64,000 nucleotides of DNA from contig NZ_DASYHI010000022.1 in assembly GCF_035998675.1 (NCBI RefSeq), positions 62,001-126,000 of the forward strand, read 5' to 3'. The translations under genes were made by a program, and so were the position numbers. The stretch comes from Telluribacter sp035998675 (GTDB lineage Bacteria; Bacteroidota; Bacteroidia; Cytophagales; Spirosomataceae). Shown here piece after piece: positions 37,501-44,922 of this stretch (positions within the stretch are counted from its first letter, which is position 1; every line of letters starts with the position of its first letter). The notes beneath the pieces were generated by a model. That model saw only the letters and a list, made by a program, of their open reading frames with translations, was not told where the DNA came from and searched no databases.

Positions 37501-37806
37501 GGGCGAATTGTAGAGAAATATCTTTACCTTGTTGTAGGGTGTATAGCCCAGCATTTCGGTGATCCGGTCAAACTCCGTCTCGGCCAGTTGGGCGGTGGTG
37601 CGGGCCAGGGTAGTACCTCCCTGATAATGGTATATTTCGAAGTTGGAGGTTTTGAAAACCTTCCAGTCAAAGGTTCGGTACTGGATGCGATTTTTCCCAA
37701 AAACCTCCTGGGAAGGATAGCGTTGCGCAAACACCCCCTGATTGGCAACGGTGAACAGAAAAACGAATGCCAGAGCATTCGTAACATATCGGAAAGGTAA
37801 CTTCAT
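34597..37806 (-). CDS. TolB-like propeller fused to an outer-membrane beta-barrel
   Basis: A 1069-residue exported protein. A signal peptide (to GVFAQ) precedes an N-terminal domain (about 40-270) resembling the peptidase-MA/gluzincin fold, with LPEWFMSGIAAYIAEGW but no intact HExxH motif. A PD40/TolB-type propeller spans about 290-590 (for example YLAYTEMHKDRYRVVVSN and GSMLVVSADKGGKNDIYLV), followed by a low-complexity linker. A C-terminal BamA/Omp85-like 16-strand-sized barrel occupies about 690-1069 and ends in an aromatic residue (ITLGYDF). Probably an outer-membrane protein with a periplasmic sensor or chaperone part. It is separated by only 18 bp from the upstream FAD oxidoreductase gene. 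Function unknown. Confidence 0.75.
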   Translation of the reverse strand: MKLPFRYVTNALAFVFLFTVANQGVFAQRYPSQEVFGKNRIQYRTFDWKVFKTSNFEIYHYQGGTTLARTTAQLAETEFDRITEMLGYTPYNKVKIFLYNSPGELQQSNMGMATFGDLEDQELDLAQSRVEIAFTGDQLSFRKKLVKEIALLFVYDMLYGGNLKDALQSSLLLTLPEWFMSGIAAYIAEGWTPEMNDYMRDVTLQRQIRKPALLTGTDAMLVGQSIWNYIAERYGRDNISNILNLTRIIRTEQTSITSTLGIPSYNRFLRDWRDYYSGMVTQAGQHYIEPTPDWQHRLNVLSTMSAGASVKISGDEKYLAYTEMHKDRYRVVVSNLETGRRMVIRQGKIMTGLVQGKSLMPLVAWTRNNTLAVLAEEEAKQNFYIYEKLDTKKPKILVKRTIRGLDQIIDMDISNDGSMLVVSADKGGKNDIYLVSIARASTIALTNDMFDDVSPRFVNGSSRRVVFASNRSTDSLATTTKTAGTGTELGIFEHDGSPRAELVESLVENQGYQMKPIHATEQAVYFLSDQKGITNLFKVDRASGNVSQITNYIVGMRNADMTTLGNGSLAYTRLDKGEYVLSFHNRIDMNANLDTPDLRQRTATGGTNQKNPAVAPATTPQADTLPAITNRIELKEGEVDTDNYQFDPDVLKTFEYRQRRGTVANAPATIPKSRRRENISIRGPFDYKGIFIANDATSDWRIDPLRKFGYSQSISMNDLLENHVIKAGFFVSTTFRNSDLFAEYKNYTYRIDFGARIDRSSLYIDEENATQKYRFNQVRLTAAYPFSVNTRISVSPTYTVTRLVDLNLLSEPDLSTQYGGVISEFVYDNSRINGMNMIEGTRFKIRYENQLGISDLDESFNRVSIDLRRYQKIHRDLILATRFAFSRSGGRSPKQSIMGGMENWVLNRVERRTTNNPLAFGPGVDNRDVFFSEFATNLRGFNLNRLSGTNYVLVNAELRIPLIKYIYRGPITSNFLRNFQIVGFSDIGTAWTGRGPFSQENSLNTEIVGGGSDPFRATVTNFRNPYLMGYGVGARTMLFGFYVKFDYAWGVDNGVTNKAIPYITLGYDF

Positions 37807-37824
37807 CTGAATCTTTGGCTTTCT

Positions 37825-38886
37825 TTACTGGTAATATAACGAAAAATACCTACCAATATTCACTAACAAATTTAAATCTTTCCCCTTTTCCATGTACTCT
37901 ACCAAGTTGGCAGCAAAGTAGGGCGCGAGCGTAACCCCTTTGGTACCCAGACCGTTAAATACTCCCACCTGCTGAAACTGTGGATGAAAGCCTACCAGCG
38001 GGCGGCGATCTTTGGAAGATGGACGCAGGCCCGCCCGTTGCTTCAGTACCTGATAAGGTACCTTCAGTACTCCCTTTGCTTTTTCTTCCAGGTACTGCCG
38101 CCCCTCTTCGGTGGTTTCCCAGTCCAGGTCGTGCCAGGAATAGGTAGCCCCCAACCGGCACTTTCCTTCCCCGTCTGGCAGAATGAAAATTCCCTGATTC
38201 ACAATTCTATCAATAGGGTACTTGTCCAGCGCTATTTCCAGAATTTGCCCTTTTACCGGGTTGAACGGGAGCCAGTTGAACAGGGTATTACTGAGGGCGT
38301 CTACACCCTGACAAAATATGACTTTACCAATACGCAATCCATTCCACTCAACGGTATCCCCGCTCAGTACCATGTCGTCAGGGTTAAAAAAGCCCTCCCG
38401 GTACTGCCCTCCTTGCTGAAAGTACTCCTGGCTTTTGAGCAGAAACAGAGGCAGGTCTACCCAGCCCGACCCGGTCACTTCCAGCCCACCGTGCGGCGCA
38501 TACAGGTAGTCGTTATAGGGTAGGTTGGCGGGAGGTTGCTGAATATAGGGGCCTATGCCGGGTTCGGCGGTTTGGGCGAGGTAACTGTTCTGTTCTTCTA
38601 CCGAGCGGTAGGGCCTGTAAATGTTGATGTAGTGCAGAAACCGCGCCTGCAGGGTTTCTTCCAGCTCTCCGTAGAAGCGGCGGGCGTAGGGGAATAACTC
38701 ATCGGCCAGCCAGGTCTTTACCAGCTTTCGGCCGGTTAACGGGTTGAAAATACCCGCCGCCACCAGCGAAGCCGCCGGTCGGGTTGAATCATTTACAATT
38801 AGAAATTTTTTGCCGCACTGGTGAAGGTGCCAGGCCAGCGAGGTACCTGCCAGCCCCTGCCCCACTATCAGGTAGTCGTAGTCCAT
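37825..38886 (-). CDS. FAD-dependent oxidoreductase (D-amino-acid/glycine oxidase family)
   Basis: A 353-residue cytosolic flavoprotein of the DAO family. The dinucleotide-binding loop is at YLIVGQGLAGTSLAWHL (4-20). The C-terminus has the second FAD-contact region (LRPSSKDRRPLVGFH and FNGLGTKGVTLAPYFA). Relatives oxidise amino acids or modify tRNA bases (MnmC-like), and the substrate cannot be told from sequence. It lies 17 bp after cmk and 18 bp before the barrel-protein gene, so the three are probably one transcript. Confidence 0.82.
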   Translation of the reverse strand: MDYDYLIVGQGLAGTSLAWHLHQCGKKFLIVNDSTRPAASLVAAGIFNPLTGRKLVKTWLADELFPYARRFYGELEETLQARFLHYINIYRPYRSVEEQNSYLAQTAEPGIGPYIQQPPANLPYNDYLYAPHGGLEVTGSGWVDLPLFLLKSQEYFQQGGQYREGFFNPDDMVLSGDTVEWNGLRIGKVIFCQGVDALSNTLFNWLPFNPVKGQILEIALDKYPIDRIVNQGIFILPDGEGKCRLGATYSWHDLDWETTEEGRQYLEEKAKGVLKVPYQVLKQRAGLRPSSKDRRPLVGFHPQFQQVGVFNGLGTKGVTLAPYFAANLVEYMEKGKDLNLLVNIGRYFSLYYQ

Positions 38887-38903
38887 TGGTTTTGCTGGTG
38901 AAG

Positions 38904-39608
38904 TCAGGCTTCTTCGCGGCGGCGGATGGCTTGCCCGATTCGTTCGTCGGCAAGGCGTACTACCAGGTCTACCTGCTCATCCACGGTCATCAGGGTATTG
39001 TCGATCAGGATGGCGTCTTCGGCCTGCCGCAGGGGGCTTTCGGTGCGGTTGGTATCAATATAGTCCCGTTTCCGGATGTTCTCAATTACCTCCTCAATGC
39101 CGACAAGTTCCCCCTTGGCGAGCAGTTCTTCCTGTCGGCGGTGGGCCCTTACCATCACGTCAGACGTCATGAATATTTTGAGCTCGGCCTGCGGAAACAC
39201 CACCGTACCTATATCCCGTCCGTCCATGACTATCCCCTTGCTTTTGCCCATTCGCTGCTGCTGGGCTACCATGGCGTGGCGAACTTCCGCCACCGTACTT
39301 ACCTCACTCACGCGGTCCGAGACGTACATTTTCCGGATTTCATCCTCAACATTCAACCCGTTGAGGAAAGTATCGTTACTGCCGGATTCGGGGTGCCGGC
39401 GGAACGAAATATGAATTTCGTCCAGAGCCTTCTGTACCTCGCGGGGATTGGTATGGGAAATGTGGTTCTGGCAAAAATACAGCGTAACGGCCCGGTACAT
39501 GGCCCCGGTATCTATATAGGCGTAATGCAGCTGTCGGGCTACCAGCTTAGCCGTGGTACTTTTACCACAGCTGGAATACCCATCAAGCGCTACGGTTATC
39601 TTTGGCAT
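38904..39608 (-). CDS. cmk: cytidylate kinase
   Basis: CMP/dCMP kinase supplies CDP for nucleic acid and phospholipid synthesis. The 234-residue enzyme has the P-loop GYSSCGKST at 10-18, the substrate-binding DTGAMYRAVT (33-42), the MDGRDIGT motif near 128 and the C-terminal RDYIDTNRTESPL. Length and motifs are normal. It starts a short operon with the flavoprotein. Confidence 0.95.
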   Translation of the reverse strand: MPKITVALDGYSSCGKSTTAKLVARQLHYAYIDTGAMYRAVTLYFCQNHISHTNPREVQKALDEIHISFRRHPESGSNDTFLNGLNVEDEIRKMYVSDRVSEVSTVAEVRHAMVAQQQRMGKSKGIVMDGRDIGTVVFPQAELKIFMTSDVMVRAHRRQEELLAKGELVGIEEVIENIRKRDYIDTNRTESPLRQAEDAILIDNTLMTVDEQVDLVVRLADERIGQAIRRREEA

Positions 39609-39668
39609 ACTTTCGTTCGGTCGTATAAGATTGCAAAATAAACGAAAGTAGCCGTTTGATGCACCTTT

Positions 39669-40178
39669 TTAGGTACGAAACTTCACGTAAAGATGTTCGT
39701 CCCAGAAAGTACCTTCCTTAAAAATGGCCTGCTGATGAATAGCTTCCAGGGCATAACCGGCTTTTTCAAGTACCCGCATGGAGGAGCGGTTAAAGCTGAA
39801 AACGCCCGCGTAAAGCCGTTGAATGTCAAAGACGGAAAAGGCTTCGGCGGTAAATTCCCGAATGGCTTCGGTCACCAGGCCCCTACCCCAGAACGGCTCC
39901 GCCAGCCAGTATCCAATCTCGGCGCTGTAGCGATATACATCTTTTTGCCTGACTACACCAATTCCCCCCACCAACTGGTCATCCTGTACAATGGCCCGGC
40001 TCAGGTGGGTGTCGGCGCTTTGGCCATACACGCAAAAATCAATCCATTTCCGGGCATCCTCAAGGGTATAAGGAGAAGGAAATGAATCGCGGACATTAGC
40101 GGCAATCCTGGGATTATTGGCGTAAAGCGCCAGATTACCGGCATCGTTGTACCGGTACGGACGTAGCAGAATTGACAT
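39669..40178 (-). CDS. GNAT-family N-acetyltransferase, RimJ/RimL type
   Basis: The 169-residue protein matches the Acetyltransf_3 group: LLRPYRYNDAGNLALYANNP at the start, a strand IGYWLAEPFWGRGLVTEAI giving the acetyl-CoA loop (near 87-105), and FNRSSMRVLEKAGY. RimJ/RimL relatives acetylate ribosomal protein N-termini or small molecules; the acceptor here is unknown. It follows lutC after 65 bp on the same strand and may be a passenger of that transcript. Confidence 0.85.
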   Translation of the reverse strand: MSILLRPYRYNDAGNLALYANNPRIAANVRDSFPSPYTLEDARKWIDFCVYGQSADTHLSRAIVQDDQLVGGIGVVRQKDVYRYSAEIGYWLAEPFWGRGLVTEAIREFTAEAFSVFDIQRLYAGVFSFNRSSMRVLEKAGYALEAIHQQAIFKEGTFWDEHLYVKFRT

Positions 40179-40243
40179 AGAGGCAAGTGAGGATAGTTCT
40201 CTTCCGGAAATGAAAGGTACTACTTTAGGGCTAGTCTGTGCTG

Positions 40244-40834
40244 TTAGTGGTCATTAAGAACATATACGCTTAGCCCCCGGGCACCGTGGGCACCTATCAC
40301 CAGCGACTGCTCAATATCGGCCGTTTTGGAGGGACCGGCAATAAAGCAGCCCCAGCCCGTTTCGGAAATATTTACCCGTTCCATTGCCTCGTGCATGGTA
40401 TTAACTACTTCATTTCGCCGGATAACAATGCCCAGGTACTGCGTGATAAACGGAAGTACCCTATGCGCCACGTGCTTTTCGGACACCCAGATGGCCCCGT
40501 TTTCGGCCACGGCGAATTCACCCTCAATCACGGCCACATTCACCATTTCCAGCTCGTGCGGGTCCTCTACATTCAGGCTGAAGTCGGCCCAGTCGGCCAG
40601 AAAGGGTATGGTGGTGGCCCGGTTGCTAAATTCGTTAAAGGTAGTTTCCAGCCGAACCCGGATGTCCTGCCAGTTATTGGCCAGTTCGGCTACGCCTCCG
40701 TTCAGGTTAACCATCTCCGAAAACTTACCCACCGGGTCATCATAAATGATACCGTACTGAGGGGCATCGGGCAGCTCGGTAGGTTCGGGTTGGGCCGCTT
40801 TGATTTTATTCAGTATTGAATCGCGTGAAGCCAT
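40244..40834 (-). CDS. lutC: LutC-family LUD-domain protein
   Basis: A 196-residue LUD (lactate utilisation) domain protein. It has ESEKH-like features of the family: AVAENGAIWVSE near 112-123, HRVLPFI near 128-134, and the C-terminal IAGPSKTADIEQSLVIGAHGARGLSVYVL. LutC is the small subunit of the LutABC iron-sulfur complex that oxidises L-lactate to pyruvate. It sits on the same strand as lutA and lutB but about 1 kb downstream, separated by two small exported-protein genes. Confidence 0.88.
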   Translation of the reverse strand: MASRDSILNKIKAAQPEPTELPDAPQYGIIYDDPVGKFSEMVNLNGGVAELANNWQDIRVRLETTFNEFSNRATTIPFLADWADFSLNVEDPHELEMVNVAVIEGEFAVAENGAIWVSEKHVAHRVLPFITQYLGIVIRRNEVVNTMHEAMERVNISETGWGCFIAGPSKTADIEQSLVIGAHGARGLSVYVLNDH

Positions 40835-40851
40835 AGGTACCTGTCGTTTTG

Positions 40852-41280
40852 TTAAAGCTTAAAGCCCTGCCGGGCCAGCAGCTGCCAGCCATTTTGGCCC
40901 CGCGTCCAGACCTGCAGTACCCCCAGATTGGTTTTGTTTCTTACCCCACCAGTTACCACATCGGCGAACATCTTATTGCGTACTACAGCCGTATTACCGA
41001 CAATTTTTATCTCCATATCCGGCATTTCCAGCGTTTCAAACACCGACTTCCGGTTTAGAATCACATCCAGGAATTCAGCCTTTGTTTCTATTAACCCGCT
41101 GGAATGACCATACGAAAGTTCTTCGGCCAGTATGCTCCGCAGGGCCGCTTCGTTTCGGGTAAGTACGGCATTCTTCCAGGTTTCGATGGCCGTCTGTACC
41201 TGCTTTTCCTGCACCGACTGGGCCAGTACCGAACAGTAGCTGAGTAGAATGAACGATAGTAGTACTAAGGGTTTTTTCAT
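40852..41280 (-). CDS. exported NTF2-like (DUF4440) protein
   Basis: A 142-residue protein with a signal peptide (MKKPLVLLSFILLSYCSVLAQ) and one NTF2-fold domain. It contains QTAIETWKNAVLTRNEAALRSILAEELSYGHSSG, typical of SnoaL/DUF4440 proteins of Bacteroidota. The cone-shaped fold often binds small hydrophobic ligands or acts as an isomerase. Here it lies 17 bp before lutC, so it is probably in the lut transcript. Any link to lactate metabolism is unproven. Confidence 0.8.
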   Translation of the reverse strand: MKKPLVLLSFILLSYCSVLAQSVQEKQVQTAIETWKNAVLTRNEAALRSILAEELSYGHSSGLIETKAEFLDVILNRKSVFETLEMPDMEIKIVGNTAVVRNKMFADVVTGGVRNKTNLGVLQVWTRGQNGWQLLARQGFKL

Positions 41281-41453
41281 TGGGTAGATAAGGAATAGAA
41301 ATGAGTAAGTACCATTAGAAGCATCTCCACCTTGAAATTTACGTATCGAAAGCCGGCAGTTTCAAAACCTTTTTACATAAAATAATTTGCACACCAGGAG
41401 TTCCCACCAGGTATAGGAAAATAAATCAGGGTACCTGCGGCATTGGTTTCATT

Positions 41454-41786
41454 TTACACCTCTTCCTTCGAAACCAGTTCGAGTAAAGAGTACTTAATAG
41501 AAGAACCATCAGCGGGTGGACTTCTGAGGGTTTCTTTCCTTACCCGCATTGTATAAATGTACCCTTCCTGGTAGGTAAATCCTTCAATCTGCTCATAAAA
41601 AAAATGCCACTGCTGGGTTCCCACCAGCTCTCCCTCCTGAATCTGTAAACACTCCATCGGGCCGTGGGCACCGACACAGGCGGCTTTGCTATCTCTTACC
41701 TTCAGAATAATTTCTCTTTCAATATCATGCTTTTCACAGGAAAAGCAAAGCAATAGAGCGACTAACAAATAAAGGGGTCTTTTCAT
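41454..41786 (-). CDS. DUF4377 lipoprotein
   Basis: A 110-residue lipoprotein. The signal peptide ends in LCFSC, with Cys at 17. The remainder is a single DUF4377 domain: a CVG...CLQIQ start, then WHFFYEQIEGFTYQEGYIYTMRV and PPADGSSIKYSLLELV. DUF4377 is often attached to META-domain heat-shock lipoproteins; standing alone it has no known role. The frame continues 29 codons upstream without a signal peptide, so the internal ATG is preferred. It lies between lutB and the NTF2-like gene. Confidence 0.75.
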   Translation of the reverse strand: MKRPLYLLVALLLCFSCEKHDIEREIILKVRDSKAACVGAHGPMECLQIQEGELVGTQQWHFFYEQIEGFTYQEGYIYTMRVRKETLRSPPADGSSIKYSLLELVSKEEV

Positions 41787-41885
41787 GGAATCGTTTGTTT
41801 TTTTAAGTACGACCCGTTTTTCCCGCAGTTCGTTGCAGTCACTGCGAATAAAACTTGAACCCGGTGTCTGCACGAGCCTATGCGC

Positions 41886-43265
41886 CTACTCCCCTCCCCG
41901 GTTGCGGGCGTACCACTCCCGGAAGCTTTCCTTCGGCGGGGCGGGCATATCACGTTGTTTAAACCAGGGATTCAAGGAATTATTTGTCACTACGGGTAAG
42001 GCCCGCATAACCGTACGGCCCAGCTTGCCCGACCACTGGTAAAAACGGGGCTGGGAAAGTACCGCTGCCATCGCTTTTATACCTACCGTTTTGGACTTAG
42101 GTACATAACCTTCCCTGGCCAGAACCTGCCGCCATTTGTAAAGCTGGTCGTGAATGTCAATTTTTACGGGGCATACGTTGGAACAGCTCCCGCACAAAGT
42201 ACTGGCAAAGGGCAGATCGGCGTTTTTGGTCATGTCCAGGTTGGGCGCCAGTATAGCTCCGATAGGTCCGGCTACGGCGTTGTGGTAGCTGTGTCCCCCG
42301 CTCCGGCGGTACACCGGGCAGGTATTCATACAGGCTCCGCACCGGATGCACTTCAGGGAATTACGAAAGTCGGGACGTCCCAACTGGGTACTCCGGCCGT
42401 TGTCCACTATTACTATATGCATTTCCTGCCCCGGCCGCGGGCGCTGAAAGTAGCTGCTATAGGTAGTAATAGGCTGGCCGGTGGCGCTGCGCGCCAGTAG
42501 CCGCAGGAACACTCCCAGGTGCCGGGCCTCAGGAATCAGCTTTTCGAACCCCATGCAGGCAATGTGTACGTCGGCCAGGTGGGCACCCATGTCGGCGTTG
42601 CCTTCGTTGGTACATACCATAAAACCTCCGGTGCTGGCTACGGCAAAGTTAACCCCAGTCAGGGCTACGCGGCGGGTCACAAACTTCTCGCGCAGGTGTT
42701 GCCGGGCGGCCTCGGTCAGGTACTGCGGGTCGGTGGCTCCGGCCTCGGTACCCAGGTGCTTGTGAAAGAGGTCACCAATATCTTTTTTCTTCAGGTGAAT
42801 GGCCGGCAATACTATATGGCTGGGTGGTTCCTGCCGCAGCTGCACTATGCGCTCGCCCAGGTCCGTATCAATCACTTCGATGCCCTGGCGGGTCAGGTAC
42901 TCGTTGAGGTGGCACTCCTCGGTAAGCATTGACTTGCTCTTGACCATGCGGGTAACCTGATGCTTTTGTAGTATCTCCCCTACGATCCGGTTATGCTCGG
43001 CGGCGTCGGCAGCCCAGTGTACCTGTATGCCGTTAGCAAGAGCCTTCTGCTCAAACTCTACCAGTAGTTCCTCCATGTGGGACAGCACGTAGTGTTTAAT
43101 GTGGGAAGCGGTTTCGCGCAGGGCCTCCCATTCGGGAATCTGAAAAGCGGCTTTATCGCGTTTCTGACGCACAAACCAAAGTGTTTCGTCGTGCCAGTCT
43201 ACGTAAGATTCGTCCCGGTTAAAGGTTTCGGAGGCCCGGGCGTGGTCAGTTTCGGCTTTATACAT
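41886..43265 (-). CDS. lutB: LutB-family iron-sulfur L-lactate oxidation protein
   Basis: A 459-residue protein made of an N-terminal LUD domain (about 60-300, with GVNFAVASTGGFMVCTNEGN) and a C-terminal ferredoxin-like region. The latter holds two 4Fe-4S motifs, CIRCGACMNTCP and CGSCSNVCP. It is the large subunit of LutABC, which oxidises L-lactate to pyruvate and feeds electrons to the respiratory chain. The ATG is used in place of a TTG two codons earlier. It follows lutA after 85 bp that contain a hairpin. Confidence 0.93.
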   Translation of the reverse strand: MYKAETDHARASETFNRDESYVDWHDETLWFVRQKRDKAAFQIPEWEALRETASHIKHYVLSHMEELLVEFEQKALANGIQVHWAADAAEHNRIVGEILQKHQVTRMVKSKSMLTEECHLNEYLTRQGIEVIDTDLGERIVQLRQEPPSHIVLPAIHLKKKDIGDLFHKHLGTEAGATDPQYLTEAARQHLREKFVTRRVALTGVNFAVASTGGFMVCTNEGNADMGAHLADVHIACMGFEKLIPEARHLGVFLRLLARSATGQPITTYSSYFQRPRPGQEMHIVIVDNGRSTQLGRPDFRNSLKCIRCGACMNTCPVYRRSGGHSYHNAVAGPIGAILAPNLDMTKNADLPFASTLCGSCSNVCPVKIDIHDQLYKWRQVLAREGYVPKSKTVGIKAMAAVLSQPRFYQWSGKLGRTVMRALPVVTNNSLNPWFKQRDMPAPPKESFREWYARNRGGE

Positions 43266-43317
43266 AGTCAATTGGCTGTTTCTTCTCAGATTCTGATTTC
43301 CGTGAAACTTTGTATGG

Positions 43318-43350
43318 TTCCGGCGCTAGCAATGGCGCCGGAATTTTTTA
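43318..43350 (+). terminator. hairpin with U-tract on the plus strand, between lutA and lutB
   Basis: A perfect 9-bp GC stem (43318-43326 with 43335-43343, 8-nt loop) is followed by T6 on the plus strand. It is shaped as a terminator for plus-strand transcription, although both neighbours are minus-strand genes; on the minus strand it begins 7 bp after the lutA stop codon and has no T run after it. Confidence 0.7.
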
Positions 43351-44085
43351 TTAGTTATGATTCAGGATTTCGGCAATATGTTTTACCTGAACCGGTGAGC
43401 CTTTACGTTTCAGAATTCCCTGCAGGTGCATCAGGCAGCTCATGTCAGCTCCCGTGATATATTCGGCTCCGCTTCGCTCGTGGTCGGTTACCCGATCTTT
43501 CCCCATCTTGACCGACACGGCCTCTTCACTCACACAGAAAGTACCCCCAAAGCCGCAGCATTCGTCGGCCCGGCCCAGTTTGACCAGCTCCAGGCCCTGT
43601 ACCTTACCCAGCAGGATTTCGGGTTTTGAAAAGGGCGGCGCGTTCAGTTCTGACATCTGCGCCAGCCCCAGGCCCCGCTGTCCGTGGCAACTCTGGTGCA
43701 GCCCGACCCGGTGGGGAAACCGGGCCCGCAGGTCAGAAACTTTGACTACATCCGTCAGAAACTCCACCAGCTCGTATATCCTGGTACGTACGGCAGTAGC
43801 CGTTTTCTCGTCCTGGTCTGAGTGCAGATGGTCTTTTATATGGAGGGTACAACTACCCGAAGGGCTTACGATGTAGTCAAACTCCTGAAAATTCTGAATG
43901 AAGAGATTGTTGCAGTCGGTGGTGAGATGTTCAAAACCCGAGTTGGCCATGGGCTGTCCGCAACAGGTCTGCCGAGGGGGGAATTTGACCGTACACCCAA
44001 CCTTTTCGAGTACTTCCAGCGTGGCTATCCCTACCTGGGGGTAAAACTGGTCAACGTAACAAGGAATGAAAAGACCTACTTTCAA
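43351..44085 (-). CDS. lutA: LutA-family cysteine-rich (CCG domain) protein
   Basis: A 244-residue protein with two CCG domains, the fold shared with heterodisulfide reductase B and glycolate oxidase GlcF. The start GLFIPCYVDQFYPQVG is canonical. RQTCCGQPM lies near 38-46 and ECCGFGG near 180. It is the electron-transfer subunit of LutABC. The start codon is TTG: the conserved N-terminus begins there and no ATG is available. It starts 28 bp after the EEP-like gene, linking the lut genes to the fucose genes in one direction. Confidence 0.92.
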   Translation of the reverse strand: MKVGLFIPCYVDQFYPQVGIATLEVLEKVGCTVKFPPRQTCCGQPMANSGFEHLTTDCNNLFIQNFQEFDYIVSPSGSCTLHIKDHLHSDQDEKTATAVRTRIYELVEFLTDVVKVSDLRARFPHRVGLHQSCHGQRGLGLAQMSELNAPPFSKPEILLGKVQGLELVKLGRADECCGFGGTFCVSEEAVSVKMGKDRVTDHERSGAEYITGADMSCLMHLQGILKRKGSPVQVKHIAEILNHN

Positions 44086-44113
44086 GATATATTCAGCACT
44101 AGCTGGTTTAGGT

Positions 44114-44896
44114 TTACCAAAATTCGACGGTGGCTACAATCGGAAAGTGATCGGACGCATCCCGATCCTGCCGAAGTACTTTGTAATTCTTTACATTAAC
44201 CCGGGTGTTTTTCAGGACCATTATATAGTCCAGGCGGTCGCCGGGTACGCCTTCGGTCCAGGTAGGTAGCAACGAGCCCCGGGCGGCATCCATCCATTTC
44301 TTCCGGAAGGAGAAATAAGGCTGCTCGTTGGGCCGCGCTCCCATGTCCATCGCCAGCAGCACCGGCTGAATACTTTCGTCCAGCATCCGGTTGATGTAGG
44401 CTGCCTGCAGAGCCCGGTCAAATACCGAGGCGTACTCCAGGCGGGCGTTGCAAAACCGGAAGGTAAAACCGCGCGCAGGCATTACCAGGCCACACAGCAG
44501 CACCCTCGGGTCCGAGCCGGGCGAAGTAGGCAATTGCAGTTTCTGCGTTTTTTCAAAGGGCCACTTGGACAGGATACCTACCCCCTGGCTGCCACCCGTG
44601 GTTGAGTCGGAGGCACCGTAGGCGTAGTACATGCCGGTTTGGATGGCCAGCTGACGCAACTGAAAACGTACTTCACCGTCACTATCCAGACTATCCACGG
44701 CCTGAAGCGCTACCAGATGGGGTTTTTGCTCCTGTATGACTTTTAAAATAGCCCTCAGATTCGACTTACCCCAGCGGTTCTCACCGTGCCGGATGTTAAA
44801 GCTCAGTACTTTAACCTCTACTACTTTCCCTGGCTGAGACGCTGCAATAGTTACAACCACCGCGAGCAGTACCAGCAATGTAAAAAATCGTTTCAA
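44114..44896 (-). CDS. endonuclease/exonuclease/phosphatase-fold protein with altered active site
   Basis: A 260-residue exported protein of the EEP superfamily. A hydrophobic N-terminal segment (3-19) is followed by VKVLSFNIRHGEN (Asn34), LVALQAVDS (61-69), RFCNARLEY (147-154), MDMGARP (182-188), DYIMV and ASDHFPIV (248-249). Active EEP enzymes normally show LQEVD, NTHL and GDFN at three of these points. Here the metal-binding Glu is Ala66, the catalytic His is Arg151 and the Asn is Gly185. It may be a non-catalytic relative. The start is TTG, fixed by an in-frame stop four codons upstream. It sits between the mutarotase and lutA. Confidence 0.78.
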   Translation of the reverse strand: MKRFFTLLVLLAVVVTIAASQPGKVVEVKVLSFNIRHGENRWGKSNLRAILKVIQEQKPHLVALQAVDSLDSDGEVRFQLRQLAIQTGMYYAYGASDSTTGGSQGVGILSKWPFEKTQKLQLPTSPGSDPRVLLCGLVMPARGFTFRFCNARLEYASVFDRALQAAYINRMLDESIQPVLLAMDMGARPNEQPYFSFRKKWMDAARGSLLPTWTEGVPGDRLDYIMVLKNTRVNVKNYKVLRQDRDASDHFPIVATVEFW

Positions 44897-44922
44897 GATA
44901 GAACCTCACCGTTTGAACACTA

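Noticed and set aside
36007..37800. Long plus-strand frames (241 and 322 codons) opposite the TolB/barrel gene
   Set aside because: They are shadows of the minus-strand gene with no domain resemblance and no promoter or start context.
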